From assembly GCA_937907165.1 (NCBI GenBank), contig CALCUH010000093.1:1-62043 (forward strand): 62,043 bases of DNA, given 5' to 3'. A program made the position numbers and the translations under genes. This document shows positions 6,999-14,580 of the stretch, one piece after another; position 1 is the first letter of the stretch, and each line of letters opens with the position of its first letter. The notes under the pieces are model-generated. The model was not told the DNA's origin, did not search any database, and worked only from the letters and a program-made list of their open reading frames with translations. Source of the DNA: an uncultured Bacteroidales bacterium (GTDB lineage Bacteria; Bacteroidota; Bacteroidia; Bacteroidales; Paludibacteraceae).

Positions 6999-7026
6999 CA
7001 TCGGAGGACCTCCAATTTATGATTGA
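6886..7026 (+). CDS. small frame crossing the right end of the insertion
   Basis: ATG at 6886 to TGA at 7024-7026, 46 residues. It begins nine bases after the stop of the preceding small frame, in the compact style of phage genes. The N-terminal half has a short hydrophobic segment (AEWLLTGMLLSASIL) followed by lysines and arginines, so it may be a small membrane peptide. Its last six codons lie outside the repeat-bounded block, so the natural C-terminus may have been lost. Weak evidence. Confidence 0.3.
   Translation: MTPVQAEWLLTGMLLSASILKKRSESSAESSAGYSGRDIGGPPIYD
6957..6980 (+). repeat. tandem 12-bp repeat (two units)
   Basis: GGAATCATCCGC occurs twice in a row and is followed by GGGGTATTCC, which can pair with the leading GGAAT. 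It is 22 bases from the right end of the insertion and could be a structured terminus. Confidence 0.55.
7003..7009 (+). repeat. right copy of 7-bp direct repeat flanking an insertion
   Basis: GGAGGAC, identical to 6120-6126. See the insertion at 6127-7009. Confidence 0.65.
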
Positions 7027-7219
7027 TTATTATTCCACTTCCGTGGGTAAGAAAATCAGGAAGGGGAATGCGTTGATGTTGTTGGATGCGAGTGCGTTCG
7101 AAATGGAGATGCAGGCTGATTTCGAAACGTTCCTAAAAGAATATTCTCGGACCAATCCGCCTTCCGTCATGAAAGTCGCGCCCTTGGATGAGAAGGTGGA
7201 AGATTCTGTAAATGGTTGA
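7004..7219 (+). pseudogene. 3' part of the split DUF2059-like gene
   Basis: An open frame of about 72 codons with normal local composition (about 40 percent GC) and no own start apart from a GTG at 6995 inside the insertion. The segment EDLQFMIDYYSTSVGKK resembles ENLTSLAAFFKSPSGKK near the C-terminus of the protein at 7255-8124, and fits the Y-x-S-x-x-G-K-K pattern of DUF2059. Its frame continues that of 5392-6126 if the insertion is removed. I infer that it is the stranded C-terminus of that gene. It might be produced from the GTG as a small peptide, but nothing supports this. Confidence 0.65.
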
Positions 7220-7254
7220 TGAAGAAAACATATAATAAACTAAAATACAATCAC

Positions 7255-8124
7255 ATGAAGAATTTGATTTTAAGAAAAGGCTTGTTAATGATGTTGTGTC
7301 TAACGTTAGGAGGCGCATTGTCATGTTTCGCGGAGGATTCCTACCGAGATCTGTTGGTGAAATTGTCTAAAGTCAACGACGTGTCGAATGGGAAGGAAAA
7401 GATTGTGAATGCTTTCGTTCCGATGATGGTCGAGATGGGAAGCTCGGAAGAGTTTGCCAAACAATATGTGGATGCGTATTATGATTCGGTTTTCTATAAG
7501 GATTGCATAGATTTGATGGAGTCCGTATACAAACCTTTGGTGACCGAACAGGATTTGAAAAATGCCTTAGCCTATTACACTTCTCCCGAAGGGACGGAGG
7601 CGTTACAACATTCGAAAATATACAATGACCAGGATGCGTTGCAGAATGTGTTGGCAAGAATGTATCCCGATTTGATGAAGTTGGGGATGGGCGAAAAAGT
7701 GGGAAAGATCTCCTCTTCCACGCCTAAGGATTACCAGAAGGCGTTCCATGAGTACTATAAAGTGTCTGGTTTGGACAACTCAATGGAAACGATGTGTTCC
7801 CAGATTATAAATATGACCGAAAGAGTCGATGAGAAACTAAAGAAGAGTTTGAATGATTATTTTTCGAAGAATATCGAGACTCTGATTATGGATTGCGGTT
7901 ATCCTACCATGACAAAGGAGAACTTGACTTCTTTGGCTGCTTTCTTCAAAAGCCCGTCGGGAAAGAAAAACTCTTCCGCCAACTCGAAATTTTTAAAGGA
8001 AGCCATGACGTTCGGTCTCTCCGCTACCATGAAGTTCCAGACAAAGGCAAGGGAGACGTTACAAGAGATGTCCGCATCCGCTGACAGCACGCAGCAAACG
8101 ATTGAGATGGTTCCTGCGGAGTAG
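7255..8124 (+). CDS. DUF2059-like exported protein
   Basis: A 289-residue protein. Residues 1-26 are a signal peptide (MKNLILRKGLLMMLCLTLGG, cleavage near SCFA). Two DUF2059-like units are visible: LKNALAYYTSPEGTEAL near residue 103 and LTSLAAFFKSPSGKK near residue 225. The protein is mostly helical and has no catalytic motif I can name. It is a paralogue of the split gene just upstream, so the pair arose by tandem duplication and only this copy is intact. I chose ATG 7255 because it gives a standard signal peptide; the in-frame codons further upstream only add a polar stretch. A hairpin with T-run follows at 8143-8186. The role is unknown, probably in the periplasm or at the outer membrane. 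Confidence 0.8.
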   Translation: MKNLILRKGLLMMLCLTLGGALSCFAEDSYRDLLVKLSKVNDVSNGKEKIVNAFVPMMVEMGSSEEFAKQYVDAYYDSVFYKDCIDLMESVYKPLVTEQDLKNALAYYTSPEGTEALQHSKIYNDQDALQNVLARMYPDLMKLGMGEKVGKISSSTPKDYQKAFHEYYKVSGLDNSMETMCSQIINMTERVDEKLKKSLNDYFSKNIETLIMDCGYPTMTKENLTSLAAFFKSPSGKKNSSANSKFLKEAMTFGLSATMKFQTKARETLQEMSASADSTQQTIEMVPAE

Positions 8125-8142
8125 TTCGTCTGTGATAAAAAG

Positions 8143-8186
8143 CAAGGGCGTAACCGGCTAAATGATAGCTGTTTGCACCCTTTTTG
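8143..8186 (+). terminator. probable terminator after the DUF2059-like gene
   Basis: AAGGGCGTAA near 8144 pairs imperfectly with TTTGCACCCTT near 8172-8182, with an inner GCTA/TAGC stem, followed by a T-run to 8185. The mismatches lower the certainty. Confidence 0.5.
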
Positions 8187-8261
8187 TTTGCGCAAAGAGA
8201 TAAAACCGAATATTTTTTACAAATAAAGAAAAGTATTTTTGTCGATTCGGAAAATAATCTC

Positions 8262-8269
8262 TATATTCG
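8262..8269 (+). promoter_or_regulatory. promoter element for rpsF-rpsR-rplI
   Basis: TATATTCG (variant of TAnnTTTG) with TTG at 8239-8241, 20 bases upstream, at the expected -33 distance. The leader would be about 40 bases long. Confidence 0.55.
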
Positions 8270-8315
8270 CGTTCCCTTTTATAGGGAAATATAAATAATT
8301 AAAAATTTAAATTTT

Positions 8316-8666
8316 ATGTTAAATCAGTACGAGACCGTTTTCATTTTGACTCCCGTTTTATCTGATTCTCAGATGAAGGAAACGGCGGACAAATTCAAGA
8401 GCGCTTTGGTCAGCGCTGGTGCTGAGATTGTCAACGAAGAGCAATGGGGCCTTCGCCACTTGGCATATCCTATCGAGGGTAAGACTACTGGATTCTACTG
8501 CTTGTTGGAATTCAAGGCTGAGCCTGCGACTATCGAGATGTTGGAGACCCAATATCGTCGTGACGAGAAAGTAATTCGCTTCCTTACCACAAAACTTGAC
8601 AAGTATGCTGTTGAGTATGCGGCTAAAAGGAGAAGTTTAAAATCTAACAAAGAAAAGGAGGCTTAA
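8316..8666 (+). CDS. rpsF: 30S ribosomal protein S6
   Basis: Binds 16S rRNA in the platform of the small subunit together with S18. The 116 residues have the ferredoxin-like fold with the family start YETVFILTP, the central EEQWGLRHLAYPI, and the RRDEKVIRFLTTKLDKYA end segment, followed by a lysine-rich tail. First gene of the conserved rpsF-rpsR-rplI operon; one base separates it from rpsR. I saw no clear S6:S18-binding leader hairpin in the short untranslated region. Confidence 0.97.
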   Translation: MLNQYETVFILTPVLSDSQMKETADKFKSALVSAGAEIVNEEQWGLRHLAYPIEGKTTGFYCLLEFKAEPATIEMLETQYRRDEKVIRFLTTKLDKYAVEYAAKRRSLKSNKEKEA

Positions 8667-8667
8667 A

Positions 8668-8940
8668 ATGGCAGCACAAAATTCATCAGAAATCAGATAT
8701 CTAACTCCTCCGACGGTGGATGTTAAGAAGAAGAAATATTGCCGTTTCAAGAAGAGCGGTATCAAGTACATCGACTACAAAGATCCTGAGTTCTTGAAGA
8801 AATTCTTGAACGAGCAAGGTAAGATTTTGCCTCGCCGTCTCACCGGAACTTCTTTGAAGTACCAGAGAAAGGTCGCTCAAGCAGTGAAAAGAGCTCGTCA
8901 TTTGGCGTTGCTTCCATTCGTAACCGATTTGATGAAATAA
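8668..8940 (+). CDS. rpsR: 30S ribosomal protein S18
   Basis: Partner of S6 on the small-subunit platform. The 90 residues contain the typical IKYIDYKDPEFLKKFLNEQGKILPRR block and the QRKVAQAVKRARHLALLPF end. AAAGGAGG at the end of rpsF provides an unusually good ribosome binding site for this lineage. It is the middle gene of the operon, with rplI 18 bases downstream after another AAAGGAGG. Confidence 0.97.
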   Translation: MAAQNSSEIRYLTPPTVDVKKKKYCRFKKSGIKYIDYKDPEFLKKFLNEQGKILPRRLTGTSLKYQRKVAQAVKRARHLALLPFVTDLMK

Positions 8941-8958
8941 ATAAAGGAGGGATAAACA

Positions 8959-9402
8959 ATGGAAATCATTTTATTGCAAGACGTACAGAACTTGGGTTAC
9001 AAGGACGACGTAGTAAAGGTAAAGAACGGTTATGGCCGTAACTTCCTTATTCCTCAGGGTAAAGGTATCTTGGCTACTCCATCAGCTAAGAAGCAATTGG
9101 AAGAGAGCTTGAAACAACGTGCTCACAAATTGGCTAAGATCAAGGCTGACGCTGAGGCTTTGGCTGCTCAGTTGAACGGTGTTTCTTTGACTATCGGTGC
9201 TAAGACTAGCGCTACTGGCACTATCTTCGGTTCCGTTAACAATATCCAAATCGCTGAGGCTTTGTCCAAGAAGGGATTCGATATCGACAGAAAGATCATT
9301 TATATCAACGACAACGTGAAGGAGCTTGGTAACTATACAGCTACTATCAAACTTCACAAGGAGGTTTCCGCTGAGATTAAGTTCGAAGTGGTCGCTGAAT
9401 AA
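8959..9402 (+). CDS. rplI: 50S ribosomal protein L9
   Basis: Binds 23S rRNA at the base of the L1 stalk. The 147 residues show the N-terminal domain signature (MEIILLQDVQNLGYKDDVVKV and GYGRNFLIPQGKG), the long connecting helix of Lys, Ala and Glu, and the C-terminal domain (LTIGAKTSATGTIFGSV). It is the last gene of the S6-S18-L9 operon, followed by a strong terminator at 9422-9461. Confidence 0.97.
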   Translation: MEIILLQDVQNLGYKDDVVKVKNGYGRNFLIPQGKGILATPSAKKQLEESLKQRAHKLAKIKADAEALAAQLNGVSLTIGAKTSATGTIFGSVNNIQIAEALSKKGFDIDRKIIYINDNVKELGNYTATIKLHKEVSAEIKFEVVAE

Positions 9403-9421
9403 TTGTCTTAAAACTCAACAT

Positions 9422-9461
9422 AAATGCGGGGACGGTTTTTCCTTCCCCGCATTTCTTTTTT
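9422..9461 (+). terminator. intrinsic terminator of the rpsF operon
   Basis: AAATGCGGGGA (9422-9432) pairs perfectly with TCCCCGCATTT (9444-9454); a run of T follows. Confidence 0.9.
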
Positions 9462-9496
9462 TACTGAATTTTTGTTTTTATTTTGTTCCCTTTTTT

Positions 9497-9504
9497 TATA
9501 TTTG
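9497..9504 (+). promoter_or_regulatory. promoter element for the MORN-repeat protein and mnmA
   Basis: TATATTTG matches TAnnTTTG; TTG at 9472-9474 lies 22 bases upstream. Confidence 0.6.
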
Positions 9505-9526
9505 TATTGTTTGAAATAGTTTTGGT

Positions 9527-10312
9527 ATGAGTATGAAAAAGAGTTTTATTTTGTTGATTATTAGTGCGTTCTCCGCTTCTGTCGCTTTGGCTGACAATGA
9601 GGTGGATAGTAAAGGACGCAAGCAGGGCTATTGGCATAAGGAATATGGTAACGGTTATAATGTTTACGAGGGTGAGTTTAAGGACGATCAGCCTGTCGGA
9701 ACCTTTAAGCGTTACTATGAGAACGGTGTCTTGAAATCTATCCAACAATACGGCGAAAACGAGACTTCCGCCATCGTCATCTATGATACCGACGGTCTGA
9801 CTAAATCCGCTCAGGGTGCTTTTATCGGTAAGGAGAAAGAGGGAGAATGGACTTATTATGTGGACGGGAAAGTCTCTCTTATCGAACATTATAAGAAGGG
9901 CGTCTTGATCGGGAAAACCCAGTCTTTCGCGAAAACTGGCGAACTGATTGAAGAAACTCCTTATACGGACGGAAAAATCGACGGATTGTGCCGCCGTTTC
10001 CTCCAAGACGGTAAGCTCTATTCGGAGTCTAACTATAAACTTGGGGTCGAGGATGGCGTATATAAGCTTTACGAGGGACATGAATTTCCGGTTGTGGAGG
10101 GTGTCTATGTTGATGGTAAGAAAAACGGCGAATGGCTGATAAAGAATGACGAGGGGAAAATCGTCGATACGATGAAGTATGATATGGGTGTCCTCTTGAA
10201 TGCGAAGTCCATCATCAAGGAAAACGCCTCTCAGGCTGATGATTATGAGAAAAAAGAGGGTACTATTCCGGAGCCTGATAAGATGCCGTTGAATAAAGAA
10301 GCCGACAAATAA
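9527..10312 (+). CDS. exported MORN-variant (YwqK-type) repeat protein
   Basis: A 261-residue protein with a signal peptide ending near residue 22 (SASVALA). It is followed by repeats of the MORN-variant kind, G-x-W/Y-x3-Y-x-x-G with a following x-G-x-L/F, for example KQGYWHKEYGNG, PVGTFKRYYENGVLKS, KEGEWTYYVDGKVS, IDGLCRRFLQDGKLY and KNGEWLIKNDEGKI. The last 40 residues are charged and look disordered. Databases often label such proteins YwqK-family antitoxins, but no toxin gene is next to it, so that label should not be trusted here. ATG 9533 is an equally good start. Its stop codon overlaps the mnmA start, so the two are translationally coupled. Confidence 0.8.
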   Translation: MSMKKSFILLIISAFSASVALADNEVDSKGRKQGYWHKEYGNGYNVYEGEFKDDQPVGTFKRYYENGVLKSIQQYGENETSAIVIYDTDGLTKSAQGAFIGKEKEGEWTYYVDGKVSLIEHYKKGVLIGKTQSFAKTGELIEETPYTDGKIDGLCRRFLQDGKLYSESNYKLGVEDGVYKLYEGHEFPVVEGVYVDGKKNGEWLIKNDEGKIVDTMKYDMGVLLNAKSIIKENASQADDYEKKEGTIPEPDKMPLNKEADK

Positions 10313-11430
10313 TGGCCGACTCGAAAAATATTTTAGTTGGTATGAGCGGTGGGGTTGATAGTTCCACCGCTTGTATTTTGCTTAAAAACCAGGGTTTCAA
10401 TGTTGTGGGAGTGACGATGTGGATGTGCGACGCTCCCCGCAACCATGAGACTTATCATGACGAACTTCCTGATTATATTGTTGAGGCTCGCCGTCTGGCG
10501 GACCGCTTGGGTTTCCCCCATCATGTGTTGGATGTCAGGGAGGAGTTCCGTCTAAAGGTTATGGACGCCTTCGCCAACGAGTATATGGAGGGTAGGACAC
10601 CTAATCCGTGCGTGTTGTGCAACGCTACCATCAAGTGGAGTAAAATGGCTGAATTGGCTGACCGCTTAGGGCTTGAATTTATCGCGACGGGTCATTACGC
10701 CCGTTTGTCTGCCGTTGATGGAAAATATTATATCTCTCGCGGCGCCGATTCCCTGAAGGACCAATCTTATTTCCTTTGGAACGTTCCCCCTCAGTTGTGG
10801 GGAAGGGTGGTCTTACCGTTGGGCGGACTGCCTAAGGAGGAGGTGAAACGTATCGCGGCGGAAAACGGCTTCGTTTCACTCTCCCAAAAGAAGGAGAGCA
10901 TGGAGGTCTGTTTCGTGGAGGATGATTACCGAGTGTTTTTGCGTGACGCATATCCGCACCTGACAGAGACGGTGGGGCGTGGACATTTCGTGAATGCGGC
11001 CGGCGATAAATTGGGCGAGCATGAGGGTTATCCGTTCTATACTGTTGGGCAACGGAAAGGACTTCGTATCGCTTTGGGCGAACCTGCCTACGTGCAAAAA
11101 ATCAACCCGCAGAAAAACACGGTGATGCTCGGCGACCGCTCTTCGTTGGAGACGAAGGAGATTGTTGTGGAGAATTATTCGTTGGTGGATGTGCGTGATT
11201 TGGAACAACCCGTTTTGACGCAGATCCGTTATCGTTCCAAACCTACAATGTCCCGTGTGCGGGTTGTGAACGAGAATTTGTTGATTGTGGAGTTCGACGA
11301 ACCTGTTTATGCCGCCGCCCCGGGTCAGTCCGCCACATTCTATTCGGACGATCGGTTGCTGGGAGGCGGAATAATCGGTGATGCGAAACTGCTGAAGAAG
11401 GCAAAAAAGATGGAGCGCGGCAAGGGTTAA
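10312..11430 (+). CDS. mnmA: tRNA-specific 2-thiouridylase MnmA
   Basis: Adds sulfur to uridine 34 of tRNA-Lys, tRNA-Glu and tRNA-Gln. The 372 residues contain the PP-loop GMSGGVDSSTA at residue 9, the first catalytic cysteine in NPCVLCN near residue 98, and the second in the MEVCFVEDD segment near residue 200. The middle domain has GHYARL, and the C-terminal beta-barrel ends with GQSATFYSDDRLLGGGII. The length is normal. The start codon shares one base with the stop codon of the upstream MORN protein, an arrangement that suggests coupling but no clear functional link. A terminator follows at 11476. Confidence 0.95.
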   Translation: MADSKNILVGMSGGVDSSTACILLKNQGFNVVGVTMWMCDAPRNHETYHDELPDYIVEARRLADRLGFPHHVLDVREEFRLKVMDAFANEYMEGRTPNPCVLCNATIKWSKMAELADRLGLEFIATGHYARLSAVDGKYYISRGADSLKDQSYFLWNVPPQLWGRVVLPLGGLPKEEVKRIAAENGFVSLSQKKESMEVCFVEDDYRVFLRDAYPHLTETVGRGHFVNAAGDKLGEHEGYPFYTVGQRKGLRIALGEPAYVQKINPQKNTVMLGDRSSLETKEIVVENYSLVDVRDLEQPVLTQIRYRSKPTMSRVRVVNENLLIVEFDEPVYAAAPGQSATFYSDDRLLGGGIIGDAKLLKKAKKMERGKG

Positions 11431-11475
11431 AAATGGCAAAAAAAGTAGAGACGACAGTGATATTTTATTTGTGTG

Positions 11476-11497
11476 AGCGCTCGATGAGCGCTTTTTT
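11476..11497 (+). terminator. intrinsic terminator after mnmA
   Basis: AGCGCTC (11476-11482) pairs with GAGCGCT (11486-11492) around a three-base loop, followed by six T. Confidence 0.8.
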
Positions 11498-11499
11498 CG

Positions 11500-11507
11500 T
11501 ATCTTTG
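11500..11507 (+). promoter_or_regulatory. promoter element for the dapB-lepB operon
   Basis: TATCTTTG matches TAnnTTTG and comes right after the mnmA terminator, 26 bases before the dapB start. Confidence 0.65.
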
Positions 11508-11533
11508 CCAAAATTGATAAATATTTTTGAATT

Positions 11534-12244
11534 ATGAAGATTGCATTAATTGGTTACGGTAAGATGGGTCATATCATCGAGCGTATCGCAAGGGAGAGAG
11601 GTCATGAAATCGTTTCCATCATAGATATTAATAATCTGCAGGATTTCGAGTCCGATGCTTTCAAGAGCGCGGATGTGGCTATTGAGTTCACGACGCCCGC
11701 TACGGCTATGGGTAATGTAAGAAAGTGCTTCGCCGCGAATGTGCCGGTTGTAAGTGGTTCCACAGGTTGGAACGTGGAGGATGTTAGGGAAGAGGTCGAG
11801 AAGAATGGCAAGACGTTGTTCTGGTCTTCCAACTTCAGTATCGGCGTATTCATCTTCAATGCCATCAATAAGAGATTGGCTCAGATCATGAACCAGTTCA
11901 ACAACTATAACGTGGAGATGACGGAGGTTCACCACATCCATAAATTGGACGCTCCAAGCGGAACGGCCATCACGTTGGCGGAGGGTATCATCGCGAATTT
12001 GGACCGTAAGACGGCCTGGACGAAAGAGGTGGAAGGTAAATCTACCGATTTGGCCATCAAATCTATCCGTGAAGGCGAAGTGCCGGGAATCCATACAGTC
12101 CGTTACGAGTCTGAAGTGGATAGCATCACCCTTACGCATGATGCGAAGAGTCGGGAAGGTTTCGCCTTGGGCGCTGTCGTAGCGGCTGAGTTCACTGCTG
12201 GCAAGAAGGGTCTCCTCGGCATGTCTGATATGTTGAAATTTTAA
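11534..12244 (+). CDS. dapB: 4-hydroxy-tetrahydrodipicolinate reductase
   Basis: Reduces HTPA to tetrahydrodipicolinate in the diaminopimelate and lysine pathway, so it supplies peptidoglycan synthesis. The 236 residues have the N-terminal nucleotide-binding GYGKMG motif at residue 7, FTTPA near residue 54, SSNFSIGV, and the catalytic block VHHIHKLDAPSGTA near residue 135, which holds the catalytic His and Lys. It is a little shorter than the enterobacterial enzyme, as is common in Bacteroidota. It is the first gene of an operon with lepB (15 bases downstream). Confidence 0.96.
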   Translation: MKIALIGYGKMGHIIERIARERGHEIVSIIDINNLQDFESDAFKSADVAIEFTTPATAMGNVRKCFAANVPVVSGSTGWNVEDVREEVEKNGKTLFWSSNFSIGVFIFNAINKRLAQIMNQFNNYNVEMTEVHHIHKLDAPSGTAITLAEGIIANLDRKTAWTKEVEGKSTDLAIKSIREGEVPGIHTVRYESEVDSITLTHDAKSREGFALGAVVAAEFTAGKKGLLGMSDMLKF

Positions 12245-12259
12245 AAGAAAATAAGTTAT

Positions 12260-13678
12260 ATGTCTTCTGAGAAGAAATCTTTTATAGAGCGTTTGCAGAC
12301 GGCAGGCGTGAAGCAATGGGTGAAATTCGGGTTGGTTCTTTTGGTGATTTTCGGATTCCTCTTGTGGTCGGGTGCGTGGTGGCTTTTGTTGCTGATACCT
12401 TTCGCATTGGATGTCTATATCACTAAATATGTCCCATGGGGCGGATGGAAAAAATCCAAAAACCCATTTCTCCAATGGTTGGCGGAGTGGGTGGACGCTA
12501 TCGTCTTCGCTCTTGTGGCGGTCTATGTCATCAACATTTATTTCTTCCAGAATTATAAGATTCCTTCCCCTTCGTTGGAGAAGACGTTGAAGGTGGGCGA
12601 CTTCCTTTTCGTCAGCAAGATGAGCTACGGTCCTCGTTGCCCGATGACGCCGCTCTCCTTTCCGTTGGCGCAGCATACGTTGCCTGTTATTAACACTAAG
12701 TCTTATATCGAGCATCCTCAGTGGGAATATAAGCGTCTGAAGGGCTTAGGTTCCGTGCAACGTGGAGACATTGTCGTGTTCAATTTCCCGGCTGGCGATA
12801 CCGTGCCTTTAAAAGTGCCCAATCCCGATTATTACACGTTGGTACGCGCGTTGGGTAGACGAGCTGTCTGGAATGACACGAGACGCTTCGGTGAAATCGT
12901 GGCGAGACCTGTCGACCGTCGCGAGAACTACGTGAAGCGTTGTGTCGGTCTCCCGGGCGATAGCTTAAGGATTGTGGATGGGCATGTGGTGGTGAATGGT
13001 GCTCCTAAGGAGGATATTCCTGGCTTGCAGTTTAATTATATCGTGCAAACCTCTGAGATGATCTCTAATAAATTGTTCGAGAAGATGGAGGTTAGTGTCT
13101 CTGACAGACAACTTCTGAACGATTATTACACAGAAGATGATTTGGTGTTGTCTGGTTTCCGAAAGGATTCGTTGGGCAGGATGCCTTACATTTATAGAAT
13201 GCCTTTGACGGAACGGGCAAAGAACATCATACAGAAATCCTCTGGTTTCGTCTCTTTGAATAGGGAGAACCCTTCTCCGAAGGATATGACTTTCCCTTAT
13301 GTGAATAATGGATGGACGCGTGATAATTTCGGACCTATCTGGATTCCTAAGAAGGGCGCTACCGTTGCGTTGACGCTAGAGAATTTGCCGTTCTACGAGC
13401 ATATTATCCGCAATTATGAGTTGAATGAGCTGAAAGTGGAGAACGGTAATATTCTCATTAATGGAGAAGTGTCTGATTCTTATACCTTTAAGATGGATTA
13501 TTATTGGATGATGGGTGATAACAGACACAATTCCGCGGATTCTCGCTATTGGGGATTCGTACCGGAGGATCATATCGTCGGGAAGCCGATTTGCATTTGG
13601 TTGTCGCTTGATGAGGATAAGCATTTCCCATTCAATATCCGCTGGAGCAGAATGTTTACGAAGGTGCATGCTGATTGA
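12260..13678 (+). CDS. lepB: signal peptidase I (long Bacteroidota form)
   Basis: Cleaves signal peptides of exported proteins at the outer face of the inner membrane. Hydrophobic segments lie near residues 20-52 (LVLLVIFGFLLW, then WWLLLLIPFAL) and 78-95 (WVDAIVFALVAVYVINIYFF). The catalytic serine is in NYKIPSPSLEKTLKVGD near residue 100, and the general-base lysine in NYVKRCVGLPGD near residue 229. The family box GDNRHNSADSRYWGFVPEDH follows near residue 417. At 472 residues it is much longer than E. coli-type enzymes owing to an insert between boxes, which is usual in this phylum. It lies between dapB and the DUF3108 gene in one transcription direction. Confidence 0.94.
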   Translation: MSSEKKSFIERLQTAGVKQWVKFGLVLLVIFGFLLWSGAWWLLLLIPFALDVYITKYVPWGGWKKSKNPFLQWLAEWVDAIVFALVAVYVINIYFFQNYKIPSPSLEKTLKVGDFLFVSKMSYGPRCPMTPLSFPLAQHTLPVINTKSYIEHPQWEYKRLKGLGSVQRGDIVVFNFPAGDTVPLKVPNPDYYTLVRALGRRAVWNDTRRFGEIVARPVDRRENYVKRCVGLPGDSLRIVDGHVVVNGAPKEDIPGLQFNYIVQTSEMISNKLFEKMEVSVSDRQLLNDYYTEDDLVLSGFRKDSLGRMPYIYRMPLTERAKNIIQKSSGFVSLNRENPSPKDMTFPYVNNGWTRDNFGPIWIPKKGATVALTLENLPFYEHIIRNYELNELKVENGNILINGEVSDSYTFKMDYYWMMGDNRHNSADSRYWGFVPEDHIVGKPICIWLSLDEDKHFPFNIRWSRMFTKVHAD

Positions 13679-13740
13679 CGGGCTGTAGGGCGAATCGCCT
13701 TATTTCCTGTCGCATACACTAACTATAAATTTATAAGATT

Positions 13741-14559
13741 ATGATAAAAAAAGTATTGGTTTCCATTTCGTTGATGCTTTGCGCGATCTTGGGATTTGCG
13801 GAGGAGGCTCCTTTTAGTGACGAACTGGCTTTTGTCGGCGGCGAACGAGCATACTATAACATTTATTATAATCTGGGTCCTATTTGGATTCATGCGGGTG
13901 ATGTGGAGTTCACGGTGAAGGAGCGTAAGGTCAATAAGGTGGAGATGTATGATTTCCAGCTGGCAGGAAGTTCCACTAAGTCGTTCGATAAGTTTTATTG
14001 TATCCGTGACACCTTTTTCGCCACGGCCACGAAGAAGGATTTGCTTCCCTATTCGTATAGGGAGGTGAAGCATGAGGATAGCTATTTCTGCGACAAACGC
14101 TATAATTTCGAATGGAAGGGTGATAAAGCGACGCTTTACACGAAGTTCCAACGCAAAAAGAAACTCTCTTACGATACGCTTTCCCTTGAGAAGGGTGTTC
14201 TTGACCTCTTGACGACTTGTTACCATTTCCGTAGTGTGGATATTTCTAAGGTGAAAAAGGGACAATATATTCCTTTCCAATTGGTATATGATAATGAGTT
14301 CTATAACTTGAAGGTGAAGTATAGCGGTACGGAGAACGTTAAACTGAAAAACAAAAAGAAATATAAAGCTTTGAAATTCACTCCGCAAATGATTACGGGT
14401 GATATTTTCGAGGATGAGGATGCGATGTCAATTTATGTCTCAAATGACGAGAACCACGTTCCTCTCTATATCGAGGCGAAAATTAAGGTGGGGTATGTAA
14501 AGGTCATGTTGAGCGAGGTGAGCAATACGAAGACACCAATGTCTTCTGTGTTAAAATGA
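13741..14559 (+). CDS. DUF3108 domain exported protein
   Basis: A 272-residue protein with a signal peptide of about 19 residues (MIKKVLVSISLMLCAILGFA). The mature part starts with the DUF3108 pattern GGERAYYNIYYNLGPIWIHA and continues as a beta-rich chain to the end. No catalytic residues are recognisable. Proteins of this family are found in the envelope of Bacteroidota; their function is not established. It lies 62 bases after lepB and 21 bases before the response regulator, so it is probably part of the same operon. Confidence 0.8.
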   Translation: MIKKVLVSISLMLCAILGFAEEAPFSDELAFVGGERAYYNIYYNLGPIWIHAGDVEFTVKERKVNKVEMYDFQLAGSSTKSFDKFYCIRDTFFATATKKDLLPYSYREVKHEDSYFCDKRYNFEWKGDKATLYTKFQRKKKLSYDTLSLEKGVLDLLTTCYHFRSVDISKVKKGQYIPFQLVYDNEFYNLKVKYSGTENVKLKNKKKYKALKFTPQMITGDIFEDEDAMSIYVSNDENHVPLYIEAKIKVGYVKVMLSEVSNTKTPMSSVLK

Positions 14560-14580
14560 AGATAATATCGTGAAAAGATT

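Larger units (their letters stand above)
6127..7009 (+). mobile_element. 883-bp GC-rich insertion splitting a DUF2059-like gene
   Basis: The block is bounded by a 7-bp direct repeat GGAGGAC (6120-6126 and 7003-7009). Counting by hand, 6181-6240 is 57 percent GC while 7021-7080, just past the right end, is 40 percent. Codon choice changes too: many CGG, GAC, TAC, GGG and ATA codons that the neighbouring genes avoid. Deleting 6127-7009 rejoins two gene halves in frame. The inner ends show short imperfect inverted repeats (GAT-4-ACGA at 6128-6138; TCGT-3-ATC at 6993-7002), which may be chance. It carries one long and two short overlapping reading frames. No transposase, integrase or reverse transcriptase is recognisable. 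It may be a non-autonomous element or a piece of phage or plasmid DNA. Confidence 0.6.

Noticed and set aside
8270..8315. Autoregulatory S6:S18-binding leader of rpsF
   Set aside because: The short AT-rich leader shows no convincing hairpin with the expected bulge.
9527..11430. Toxin-antitoxin pair suggested by the YwqK-type label of the MORN protein
   Set aside because: The neighbour is mnmA, a tRNA thiolase, and the MORN protein has a signal peptide. There is no toxin candidate.
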